A stretch of 7,516 nt of DNA from Flavobacteriaceae bacterium (GTDB lineage: Bacteria > Bacteroidota > Bacteroidia > Flavobacteriales > Flavobacteriaceae). Positions 1 through 6,942 of the stretch are shown piece by piece; within the stretch, counting starts at the first letter, position 1, and each line of letters begins with the position of its first letter. A program made the translations under genes and the position numbers. The notes beneath the pieces are model-generated. The model ran no database searches, was not told the origin of the DNA, and saw only the letters and a program-made list of their open reading frames with translations. The stretch spans positions 198,383 through 205,898 of the forward strand of contig CP070731.1 in assembly GCA_020347545.1 (NCBI GenBank), read 5' to 3'.

Positions 1-546
1 GTTGGGAGAACTTACATTAACCACAAAATAATCAACAAAATCAAATAACTTTTCAAAACATATCATGTAATCGTCAATGGCACGATCATTAGGAGTTACC
101 TTATTCTTACCTATATTACCCCCGATAATGATATCCGATTTTCTTTTTTTCAGACGCTCTACAACCGCATCCACTCCATCGTTGTTAAAGCCCATTCTAT
201 TGATCAAAGCCTCATCTTCTCTTAATCTGAATATTCTCTTTTTTGGATTACCGGGCTGTGGTCTAGGTGTTACCGTTCCTATTTCAACGAATCCAAAACC
301 GTAATTGGCAAACTCATCAAATAAAACCGCATTTTTATCAAACCCGGCAGCAAGTCCAACCGAATTCTTAAAATTCAAACCAAACAGGTTCTTTTCCAGT
401 TCTGAAGATTTCACCCTGAACAAACTGCGCGTTATGGAAGGTACTAAAGGTAGTTTCATCAAATTTTTGATAACCGAAAAGGTAAAATGATGAATTTTTT
501 CAGGGTCAAACTGAAAGAGAAAACTTCTGACAACCGATTTGTACAT
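1..546 (-). CDS. pyrD: Dihydroorotate dehydrogenase (quinone), class 2; N-terminal 182 residues, cut by the left window edge
   Basis: PyrD oxidises dihydroorotate to orotate in de novo pyrimidine synthesis, passing electrons through FMN to membrane quinone. I translated the minus strand from the ATG at 546-544; the frame stays open to base 1. Residues 1-45 resemble the N-terminal amphipathic helices that anchor class 2 enzymes to the inner membrane. The barrel follows: VGLAAGFDKNA (63-73), EIGTVTPRPQPGNP (88-101), RMGFNNDG (117-124), GGNIGKNK (142-149) and NVSSPN (177-182). In class 2 enzymes the serine of this last motif is the catalytic base, here probably S180. About half of a roughly 340-residue protein is present. 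The start lies 13 bases past the pheT stop, so the gene is probably co-transcribed with pheT. No Shine-Dalgarno site is visible; the gap is A-rich. The family assignment is secure; the missing half cannot be assessed. Confidence 0.95.
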   Translation of the reverse strand, partial: MYKSVVRSFLFQFDPEKIHHFTFSVIKNLMKLPLVPSITRSLFRVKSSELEKNLFGLNFKNSVGLAAGFDKNAVLFDEFANYGFGFVEIGTVTPRPQPGNPKKRIFRLREDEALINRMGFNNDGVDAVVERLKKRKSDIIIGGNIGKNKVTPNDRAIDDYMICFEKLFDFVDYFVVNVSSPN

Positions 547-559
547 ACTATGTTTATTT

Positions 560-2992
560 TTACCTCAACTCGGCTTTAAAGTTCTTCTTAAAACCTTCTT
601 GTAATTTGTTCATTATTTTATCTATCTGCTTGTCCGTCAACGTCTTTTTCTCATCCTGCAGAACAAAACTCATCGCATACGATTTTTTCCCTTCCGGCAA
701 TTTGTCACCGATATAAACATCAAACAGATCCACATCTTTTAAAAGGTTTCTTTCACTTTGGAAAGCAAAATTGTAAAGATCAATAAACTCAATATCCTCA
801 TCCAACAGCAGGGCGAGATCGCGTCTTACTTCAGGATACTTCGGCAATTCAGAAATCTTTACTCTGCGCTTTCCGGCATTTTCAATTACCTTGTCCCAGT
901 CAAAATCAGCAAATAAAACTTCTTGCTTTATCCCAAATTGTTTAAGTAGATTCATTTTAACGATTCCAAACTCGACAATCTTTGATTTACCCAAATTCAG
1001 GCTAACCCCTTCTGAGAAAATGTCATTGTTGGTCTTTCCGTATTTAAGACTTTTAAGGCCCAGACCTTCCAGGAGTGCTTTGATCACCCCTTTTAAATAA
1101 AAAATGTCTGAATCACCTTCATTACTTGCCCAATGCGCCTTAGATCTTTTTCCTGTAAGCACAAGTGAAAGGTGTTTGTTTTCATTGTAACCACTTTCAT
1201 ATTTATGGTAGGTGTTACCAAATTCGAAAAGCTTTAAATCACTGTTTTTCCTGTTGATATTGTAGGACAGTCCCTCGAGCAAACCGAACAACATCGACTG
1301 CCTCATCACGGCAAGATCTCCGCTTAAAGCGTTCAGTATATTGACATTTCTTTCCTTAATCAGATTCTCTGAAATCTCTGAATATTCCGGTTTTGTCAAA
1401 GAATTACTCATCGATTCATAGATTCCGTTCGAAACCAAAAATCCTGCAGCTCTCTGTTCAATCTTTTCCTTTGTCCACCTCTCAGAACTCGACACAGAGG
1501 TCTTTATTTTTTCAGGGATGGCAATGTTGTTATAACCGTATACCCGGAGTATTTCCTCTACAATATCCGCCTCGCGCGTAACATCCACACGATACGCAGG
1601 AATTGTTAAGCCCAGTCCGGATGGAGTCTGATGATTAATTTTTATATCGAGTGAAGCAAGAATATCTTTTATGGTATCGGTAGAAATTTCTTCTCCTATC
1701 AGTTTGAACGCTTTATCGTATGAAAAATTGACCTGAAAATCTTCTATTTTAATCGGGTAAAGATCTGTAACCTCAGAGACTATTTTTCCATTGGCAAGCT
1801 GAGCAATCCATATGGCTGCTCTTTTCAAAGCATAAACCACTGAGTTTGGATTGATCCCTCTTTCAAAACGAAAGGAAGCGTCGGTATTCAGCCCATGACG
1901 TTTTGCAGTTTTCCTTATGGAGACCGGATTAAAATATGCCGCCTCCAGAAAAATGCTTTTGGTTTCTTCGGTCACTCCCGAATTTAATCCTCCAAAAACA
2001 CCTCCAATACACATCGGATTATCCTTTCCGTCGCAAATCATGATATCATCTTCATGTAATTCTCTTTCAACGCCATCAAGGCCTACAAATTTAGTCCCCG
2101 TGGGAAGGTTTTTTACAACTACCTTGCCTCCCTTGATCTTATCCGCGTCAAAGGCATGTAAAGGTTGTCCAAGGCCATGAAGAATATAATTGGTAATATC
2201 CACCACATTGTTGATGGGTCCCAGTCCAATTGCCTTTAATTTATTCTGAAGCCAGTCAGGAGATTCTTCAATTTTAAGATCCGTTATCGTAATTCCCGCG
2301 TATCTGGGAACCTGATCATAGTCTTCCACCTCTACCTTGATATTAAATGTTCGTTCATCAACATGAAAATCACTAACAGATGGTGTATTCAATTTTGTCT
2401 GCATTTCCTCCATCTGAAGGAGCCCGGCATAAAGATCTCTGGCCACACCAAGGTGACTCATGGCATCTGCCCTGTTAGGTGTCAAACCGATTTCAATTAC
2501 CTTATCATTATAAAGATCGAAAACCTCAGCAGCCGGGGTGCCGACTTCCGTATCTGCAGGCAAGACCATAATTCCATCATGACTCTCACCTAAGCCCAAT
2601 TCGTCCTCCGCACATATCATCCCATGACTGAATTCTCCCCTGATTTTTCCTTTTTTTATTTTAAAATCCTCTCCCTGACCTGTATATAAAACGGTTCCAA
2701 TGGTTGCTACCGGTACCTTCTGTCCTTTTGCTACATTCGGAGCACCACATACGATTTGAACAGGGCTTCCGTTGCCTAAGTCTACCTGAGTAACCTTCAA
2801 TCTATCTGCATTTGGATGCTGCTCACAACTAAGGACCTCACCAACAACAACTCCTTTCAAGTTACCCTTTACAGACTCAAATGATTCAATCCCTTCCACT
2901 TCCAATCCTAAATCAGTAAGAATCTCACTGACCTTTTCAACGTCCAGATCAATATTTAAAAATTCTTTCAACCAATTGTATGATATCTTCAT
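560..2992 (-). CDS. pheT: Phenylalanine--tRNA ligase beta subunit
   Basis: PheT is the beta chain of the cytoplasmic alpha2-beta2 synthetase that charges tRNA-Phe; it binds tRNA and edits mischarged Tyr-tRNA-Phe, while PheS carries the main active site. The 810-residue length is normal for a bacterial beta chain. Domains in order: the N-terminal MKISYNWLKEFL segment; an EMAP/OB-type tRNA-binding domain (about 40-150, with HPNADRLKV at 59-67 and the GMICAEDELGLG segment at 124-135); the B3/B4 editing domain (about 217-398, including NRADAMSHLGVARD and FRFERGI); the B5 domain (about 412-490, with YRVDVTREADIVEEILRVYGY); a catalytic-like core; and a C-terminal FDX-ACB anticodon-binding domain (about 711-810, starting near ELPKYPEVRRDLALLL). 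The ATG start gives the canonical N-terminus. No pheS lies next to it in the window, so the alpha chain must be encoded elsewhere. pyrD follows after 13 bases on the same strand. I saw no frameshift or missing domain. Confidence 0.97.
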   Translation of the reverse strand: MKISYNWLKEFLNIDLDVEKVSEILTDLGLEVEGIESFESVKGNLKGVVVGEVLSCEQHPNADRLKVTQVDLGNGSPVQIVCGAPNVAKGQKVPVATIGTVLYTGQGEDFKIKKGKIRGEFSHGMICAEDELGLGESHDGIMVLPADTEVGTPAAEVFDLYNDKVIEIGLTPNRADAMSHLGVARDLYAGLLQMEEMQTKLNTPSVSDFHVDERTFNIKVEVEDYDQVPRYAGITITDLKIEESPDWLQNKLKAIGLGPINNVVDITNYILHGLGQPLHAFDADKIKGGKVVVKNLPTGTKFVGLDGVERELHEDDIMICDGKDNPMCIGGVFGGLNSGVTEETKSIFLEAAYFNPVSIRKTAKRHGLNTDASFRFERGINPNSVVYALKRAAIWIAQLANGKIVSEVTDLYPIKIEDFQVNFSYDKAFKLIGEEISTDTIKDILASLDIKINHQTPSGLGLTIPAYRVDVTREADIVEEILRVYGYNNIAIPEKIKTSVSSSERWTKEKIEQRAAGFLVSNGIYESMSNSLTKPEYSEISENLIKERNVNILNALSGDLAVMRQSMLFGLLEGLSYNINRKNSDLKLFEFGNTYHKYESGYNENKHLSLVLTGKRSKAHWASNEGDSDIFYLKGVIKALLEGLGLKSLKYGKTNNDIFSEGVSLNLGKSKIVEFGIVKMNLLKQFGIKQEVLFADFDWDKVIENAGKRRVKISELPKYPEVRRDLALLLDEDIEFIDLYNFAFQSERNLLKDVDLFDVYIGDKLPEGKKSYAMSFVLQDEKKTLTDKQIDKIMNKLQEGFKKNFKAELR

Positions 2993-3079
2993 TGTAATAA
3001 TTTTAATCGTTCAAAATTAAGTAAAATGCTTCTGATACTCAGGTTTAAAACCTCAAAAACTCTTTAATTTTTTCAGCTG

Positions 3080-3087
3080 CAAAGATA
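3080..3087 (-). promoter_or_regulatory. -7 box of the probable pheT-pyrD promoter (TATCTTTG)
   Basis: On the minus strand the bases read TATCTTTG, an exact match to the Bacteroidota -7 consensus TAnnTTTG, and they are followed by GC, as is common for this box. Transcription would begin near 3073 and give a leader of about 80 bases before the pheT ATG. I could not find a good TTTG-type -33 element at the usual 19-21 base distance, so the assignment rests on the -7 box and its position. Confidence 0.5.
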
Positions 3088-3170
3088 TACAAATGAACGA
3101 GTATCGGTATAGCTAAAGACCAAGAATTTTTTGCGCGTCGGATGGATTTTAAATATTAATTTAATTTCCC

Positions 3171-3177
3171 TATTTTG
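3171..3177 (+). promoter_or_regulatory. Possible weak -7 box for the acyl-CoA synthetase gene (TATTTTG)
   Basis: TATTTTG followed by C lies 21 bases before the ATG at 3199. It resembles TAnnTTTG but is one base short, and no -33 TTTG lies at the right distance. It is the best candidate on this strand of the intergenic region. If real, the leader would be only about 15-20 bases, which is common in this phylum. Confidence 0.25.
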
Positions 3178-3198
3178 CGATTTTAATAATTTAACGGT

Positions 3199-4977
3199 AT
3201 GTCTGCAGCAATAACAAGAATTTTTGATTTCGCTTATTATCAACTTGACAAATATGACCTTCCCAAGGCTTTTGTTTCAAAGGTGACCGGAGAATGGGTA
3301 GCTACCTCATCCAAAGAATTTATAGCGAAAGTGAATATTGTTAGCAGAGGGCTGCTGGCCCTGGGAGTGAAGCCGGGAGATAAAATTGCTCTGATATCTT
3401 CAACCAATCGCACCGAATGGAACATTCTTGATATTGCCTTACTTCAGATTGGAGCCGTAAACGTCCCCATTTATCCTACTATAAGCGAAAAGGACTATGA
3501 ATATATTTTCAATCATGCTGAAGTTAAATTCTGTTTTCTTTCGGATGAGGTACTGTTTGATAAAGCAAATGCTGTTGAAAAGAACGTCAAAAGTTTAAAA
3601 AGAATTTTTTCATTTGATAAAATCAAGGATTGTGCTTATTGGGAAGAAATTTTCACCCTTGGATCTGATGAAGCTTTACAAGATAAAGTAAACAAACTCA
3701 AAGACAAAGTAAAGCCTACTGACCTAGCCACTATTATATACACTTCGGGTACTACCGGAGTTCCTAAAGGGGTCATGCTTTCACATAATAATTTGGTTAG
3801 CAATGTTCTTGACAGCGTTCCCAGGTTGCCCATTAAAAAAGGTGAAAGCACCGTTTTGAGCTTTCTCCCGGTTTGTCATGTTTTTGAACGCATGCTGCAC
3901 TACCTGTATCTCTATTCGGGATTGACCATACATTTTGCAGAATCTATTGAAAAAATAGCTGATAATATAAAAGAGGTAAATCCACATTTTATGAGTGTGG
4001 TTCCGCGATTACTTGAGAAAATATACGACAGTATTATTGCCAAAGGTGCTGATCTGACAGGAATTAAAAAACGTCTTTTTTTCTGGGCTGTGGAAACAGG
4101 ATTAAAATATGAGCCTTATAACAGAAACGGCTGGTATTATGAGAAAAAGCTCAGGCTTGCCAATAAATTGATCTTTAGTAAATGGAGAGCCGCTCTCGGA
4201 GGGAATTTAACTACAATGGTCTCAGGATCAGCCGCCTTACAGCCACGTTTAACGAGAATTTTTGCAGCTGCTGGTATGCAGGTGATGGAAGGCTACGGGC
4301 TGACTGAAACTTCACCTGTTATTTCAGTCAATATGTATGAGGGAGGAAATTTTAAAATTGGTTCGGTCGGAAAAGCGATTGACAATGTCGATATAAAGAT
4401 TGCAGATGACGGGGAGATCCTGATAAAAGGACCAAATGTGATGCAGGGATATTACAAGGATCCTGAAAAAACAACTGAGGTAATGACTGAAGATTATTTC
4501 CATACAGGTGACAAGGGAGAAATTGATAAGGATGGTTTTTTGACAATTACGGGTAGAAAAAAAGAAATATTCAAAACTTCAGGAGGCAAGTATATCAGCC
4601 CTACCCTTCTCGAAAATGAAATGAAACAATCAAGGTTTATTGAGCAGATTTTAGTTATTGGTGAGGGTCAGAAAATGCCTGCCGCCATAGTGCAACCCAA
4701 TTTTGAGTTCGTCAAAGAATGGGCAAGACGTCATGACGTTAGCTGCGGCAATACTCCGGAAGAAATGGCTGTCAACCCTGACGTTCAAAAAAGAATCAAA
4801 GAAGAAATTGACATAGGGAATCAAAATTTTGGCAAATGGGAAACCATCAAGAGGATGGAGTTGACCCCTGAGATCTGGTCTGTTGACAACAACCTCCTCA
4901 CCCCTACATTCAAACCCAAAAGAGAAGTGATCCTCAAAAAATACAAGCACCTTTATGATAAAATTTATGGAGCTTAG
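3199..4977 (+). CDS. Long-chain fatty acid--CoA ligase (AMP-forming acyl-CoA synthetase)
   Basis: The product activates fatty acids in two steps, fatty acid + ATP to acyl-AMP and then to acyl-CoA, feeding beta-oxidation or lipid synthesis. It is 592 residues, typical of the long-chain (FAA1-like) branch of the ANL superfamily. Visible motifs are the phosphate-binding loop YTSGTTGVPKGV (181-192), preceded by DLATII; GYGLTETSPV (365-374), which binds adenine and the acyl-adenylate; YFHTGD (433-438), whose aspartate contacts the ribose; the hinge-side GRKKEIFKTSGGKYISP (452-468); and the C-terminal TPTFKPKR (568-575), which holds the candidate catalytic lysine K572. All core motifs are intact, so the enzyme should be active. 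I see no signal peptide or clear membrane segment. Chain-length preference cannot be read from sequence. The E. coli FadD symbol is avoided because this looks like a different branch. The gene is divergent from pheT and separated by 83 bases from dnaX, which has its own promoter, so it is probably a single transcription unit. Confidence 0.93.
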   Translation: MSAAITRIFDFAYYQLDKYDLPKAFVSKVTGEWVATSSKEFIAKVNIVSRGLLALGVKPGDKIALISSTNRTEWNILDIALLQIGAVNVPIYPTISEKDYEYIFNHAEVKFCFLSDEVLFDKANAVEKNVKSLKRIFSFDKIKDCAYWEEIFTLGSDEALQDKVNKLKDKVKPTDLATIIYTSGTTGVPKGVMLSHNNLVSNVLDSVPRLPIKKGESTVLSFLPVCHVFERMLHYLYLYSGLTIHFAESIEKIADNIKEVNPHFMSVVPRLLEKIYDSIIAKGADLTGIKKRLFFWAVETGLKYEPYNRNGWYYEKKLRLANKLIFSKWRAALGGNLTTMVSGSAALQPRLTRIFAAAGMQVMEGYGLTETSPVISVNMYEGGNFKIGSVGKAIDNVDIKIADDGEILIKGPNVMQGYYKDPEKTTEVMTEDYFHTGDKGEIDKDGFLTITGRKKEIFKTSGGKYISPTLLENEMKQSRFIEQILVIGEGQKMPAAIVQPNFEFVKEWARRHDVSCGNTPEEMAVNPDVQKRIKEEIDIGNQNFGKWETIKRMELTPEIWSVDNNLLTPTFKPKREVILKKYKHLYDKIYGA

Positions 4978-5003
4978 ATTCAGATCAGCAGAAGCCTGTT
5001 AAA

Positions 5004-5038
5004 TTTGTTGTAAATGCCTTTGGTAATTCATACATTTG
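5004..5038 (+). promoter_or_regulatory. Probable dnaX promoter, Bacteroidota type (TTTGTTG ... TACATTTG)
   Basis: The -7 box TACATTTG (5031-5038) matches TAnnTTTG exactly. A -33 element TTTGTTG lies at 5004-5010, and 20 bases separate its last TTG from the -7 box, which is the usual spacing for the primary sigma factor of this phylum. Transcription would begin near 5043-5045, leaving a leader of under 20 bases before the ATG at 5061. This box separates dnaX from the acyl-CoA synthetase gene upstream; I saw no hairpin-plus-T-run terminator in the same gap. Confidence 0.6.
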
Positions 5039-5060
5039 TTTCCTTCAATAATTTTTTTAA

Positions 5061-6140
5061 ATGGAACATTTTATCGTATCAGCAAGAAAATACCGACCTC
5101 AGGTATTTAGTGACGTCGTAGGCCAGGAAGCCATAACGAACACCTTGGAGAATGCGATAAAAAACAACCATTTGGCTCAGGCTTTGCTATTTACAGGACC
5201 ACGTGGTGTTGGCAAGACAACATGTGCCCGAATTCTGGCAAAACGAATCAATCAGGAAAGCCTTGACAGTCCAATGGCTGATGAGGATTTTGCCTTCAAT
5301 ATCTTTGAACTTGATGCAGCGTCAAACAACTCGGTCGACGATATCAGGACCCTGACAGATCAGGTAAGAATCCCACCGCAAACCGGTAAATTTAAAGTGT
5401 ATATCATTGATGAGGTACATATGCTTTCTCAATCCGCATTTAATGCATTTTTAAAAACCCTTGAAGAACCACCTGCACATGCCATATTTATTTTGGCCAC
5501 CACCGAAAAGCACAAAATTATACCGACGATTTTATCGAGGTGTCAGATCTTTGACTTTAAACGAATTGGTGTACTGGATATAAAAAATTACTTACATAAA
5601 ATAGCCAAAGGGGAAAATGTCACAGCAGAGGATGATGCCTTGCATGTCATTGCTCAAAAAGCGGATGGAGCGCTGAGGGATGCCTTGTCAATTTTTGACA
5701 GGGTCGTAAGTTTTACAGGGGATCATCTGACCAGAAAAGCAGTTGCGGACAACCTGAATGTGCTTGATCATGACGTTTATTTTCAGGTAACGGATCTGTT
5801 GCTTGACAACAATATCCCACAGGTACTGATTACACTAAACAATATACTTACCAAAGGCTTTGAAAGTCATCACTTTGTAATTGGACTGGCTTCGCATTTC
5901 AGAGACCTCCTTGTAGCGAAAGATCCTGAAACCGTGCAGCTTCTTGAGGTTGGGGATACCACCAAAAAGCAGTATTTAGAACAGGCAAAAAAATCTGATT
6001 TACGATTTTTAATGAGGGCCATAGATCTTGCCAATGAATGTGATTTAAATTTTAAAAGCAGTAAGAATCAAAGGCTTTTAGTTGAATTAACTTTAATGAA
6101 AATTGCATCCATCACTTTTGATGGCAAAAAAAAAATCTAA
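5061..6140 (+). CDS. dnaX: DNA polymerase III subunit gamma/tau, zero-frame product (clamp-loader part)
   Basis: DnaX is the ATPase of the clamp loader, which opens the beta clamp and loads it on primed DNA. This 359-residue frame begins at an ATG with the canonical MEHFIVSARKYRPQVFSDVVGQ. It shows Walker A GPRGVGKT (46-53), ELDAASNNSVDDIR (83-96), Walker B/DEVH VYIIDEVH (113-120), the TLEEPP segment (133-138), sensor 1 ATTEKHK (146-152), arginine finger SRC (159-161), KADGALRDALS and the helical collar domain to about residue 350. It ends DGKKKI-stop, the lysines being encoded by the A10 run at 6126-6135. The end falls at the boundary between collar and linker, so the product resembles E. 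coli gamma, which is made by frameshifting. The tau-specific part continues in the +1 frame (next CDS). The four zinc-binding cysteines usual after the Walker A helix are absent: residues 62-80 are short and contain no cysteine. miaE follows downstream in the same direction. Confidence 0.93.
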   Translation: MEHFIVSARKYRPQVFSDVVGQEAITNTLENAIKNNHLAQALLFTGPRGVGKTTCARILAKRINQESLDSPMADEDFAFNIFELDAASNNSVDDIRTLTDQVRIPPQTGKFKVYIIDEVHMLSQSAFNAFLKTLEEPPAHAIFILATTEKHKIIPTILSRCQIFDFKRIGVLDIKNYLHKIAKGENVTAEDDALHVIAQKADGALRDALSIFDRVVSFTGDHLTRKAVADNLNVLDHDVYFQVTDLLLDNNIPQVLITLNNILTKGFESHHFVIGLASHFRDLLVAKDPETVQLLEVGDTTKKQYLEQAKKSDLRFLMRAIDLANECDLNFKSSKNQRLLVELTLMKIASITFDGKKKI

Positions 6141-6924
6141 ACGATTTATAATTCCTTCGTTTCATTTTTTAACCACTTCTCCGCAAGTTTTCGAACCGGC
6201 AAATCCTGCTGCTGAGCGAATTTTAGATCGGGGCGCGGTTTCCAATTCAGATGGAATCAGGCCCAAAGCACCAATACCAGGGACAGGGACTAAATCTGGT
6301 CAAACGCCTCAAACTTTAGAAGGTTTACCTCAACAATCAACCCGGGTTGAGGAGAGTCAAACAACACAAAAAGGATTAGGAGAAGGAGGTTCCGTTGAGA
6401 AACCTTCAAAAAGTGTAGAGAGGCCTAAGCCGTTAAGGGTTAATCGGAACGAGCGGCGTAACTCAGCGCTTTCTTTATCGAGTTTAAAGCGAAACAAAAA
6501 GGAAGAAGAAGAACGGATCAAAAAGAACAAGGAGCAACGCGAACAAGAAAAAGACCTTCCCAAGGATCCTTTTACGGAAGGAACCTTTTTGGAAGTTTGG
6601 AACACCTATGTAAACGACCTCCACACAAAAGGAGAAAAAATCCTGGCTTCTATTCTTAAAGCCGATGCACCTAAACTGGTAGGATCTCAAATTCATGTCA
6701 CCTACCCGAATGAATTAATGAAGGTTGAATTACTGAAGGTCCGTCCAAAAGTATTAAGGCACATCAGAAAAGAACTGAACAACTATGAAGTGGATTTCGA
6801 AATTTCAGTTAATGAGGATACTACCAAACGTTTCGCATACACTCCGCAGGAAAAATATGAGCTTTTAAAGGAAAAAAACGAAGCGATTTCCTTACTCAGA
6901 AAAAAATTCAATCTGGAACTTTAA
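6121..6924 (+). CDS. dnaX: DnaX tau-specific C-terminal region in the +1 frame (linker and tau domain)
   Basis: This frame is not a separate gene by content but the second half of DnaX. It is open from 6100 (the in-frame stop TGA is at 6097-6099) and overlaps the first frame over the A10 run. After KKK it reads SKRFIIPSF, the usual start of the linker as I remember flavobacterial DnaX. A Pro/Gln/Ser-rich linker follows, then a charged helix rich in K and E (about 6490-6555), then a conserved C-terminal domain (about 6568-6924) with FLEVWNTY, LKADAPKLVGSQIHV, a YTPQEKYELLKEKN segment and a final KKFNLEL. Joined at the run, the full tau would be 620 residues. In tau this part is expected to bind the polymerase alpha subunit and helicase. 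The coordinates start at the first ATG (267 residues), which could also serve for reinitiation; TTG at 6103 is possible but less likely. I favour expression as a fusion through slippage, or an assembly error of one A. Confidence 0.85.
   Translation: MAKKKSKRFIIPSFHFLTTSPQVFEPANPAAERILDRGAVSNSDGIRPKAPIPGTGTKSGQTPQTLEGLPQQSTRVEESQTTQKGLGEGGSVEKPSKSVERPKPLRVNRNERRNSALSLSSLKRNKKEEEERIKKNKEQREQEKDLPKDPFTEGTFLEVWNTYVNDLHTKGEKILASILKADAPKLVGSQIHVTYPNELMKVELLKVRPKVLRHIRKELNNYEVDFEISVNEDTTKRFAYTPQEKYELLKEKNEAISLLRKKFNLEL
6126..6135 (+). other. A10 homopolymer, probable transcriptional slippage / frameshift site in dnaX
   Basis: Ten consecutive A residues sit between GATGGC and TCTAA, inside the 41-base window (6100-6140) where both dnaX frames are open. 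With 10 A the frame reads K-K-K-I-stop (TAA at 6138-6140). With 9 A it reads K-K-K-S-K-R-F and continues to 6924. With 11 A it ends at TAA 6149-6151. Runs of nine or more A are known to cause RNA polymerase slippage, as in Thermus thermophilus dnaX. An E. coli-type -1 ribosomal shift would not give tau here; +1 or -2 would be needed. No clear Shine-Dalgarno stimulator lies upstream. Confidence 0.6.
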
Positions 6925-6942
6925 AAACCAACTCAAGAAAAA

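Larger units (their letters stand above)
2993..3198. other. Divergent intergenic region between pheT and the acyl-CoA synthetase gene
   Basis: These 206 bases separate two divergently transcribed genes and must hold both promoters. The pheT side has a clear TATCTTTG box (separate entry) and a leader of about 80 bases. The plus-strand side has a weaker TATTTTG-like box. A short inverted repeat, AGGTTT-A-AAACCT (3041-3053), lies in the pheT leader and overlaps a second small one, CTGA-TAC-TCAG (3032-3042). These are too short and AT-rich to call operators. I found no tRNA, T-box or convincing open reading frame here. Confidence 0.7.

Noticed and set aside
1..490. Small plus-strand open frames at 77-304 and 305-490
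   Set aside because: They lie antisense to pyrD, whose translated motifs are unmistakable.
3041..3053. AGGTTT-A-AAACCT inverted repeat as a repressor operator
   Set aside because: It is short, AT-rich and downstream of the predicted start site; nothing in the window names a regulator.
3037..3073. Phe-containing leader peptide or attenuator before pheT (minus strand, reading ...KEFLRF-stop)
   Set aside because: There is no start codon in that frame after the predicted transcription start, only two Phe codons, and no terminator-like hairpin with a T run.
4651..4950. 99-residue open frame on the minus strand
   Set aside because: It is the antisense shadow of the intact acyl-CoA synthetase gene and resembles no family I know.
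4978..5030. Rho-independent terminator after the acyl-CoA synthetase gene
   Set aside because: No stable GC hairpin followed by a T run is visible in the gap.
6103..6924. The +1 frame as an independent hypothetical gene starting at TTG 6103
   Set aside because: Its sequence is the linker and C-terminal domain of tau, and the upstream frame lacks exactly that part; a separate gene is less likely than a split dnaX.
5061..6924. Calling dnaX a pseudogene
   Set aside because: Both halves keep intact, conserved motifs and good coding character, dnaX is essential, and the frame change sits on an A10 run known to be prone to slippage or sequencing error.
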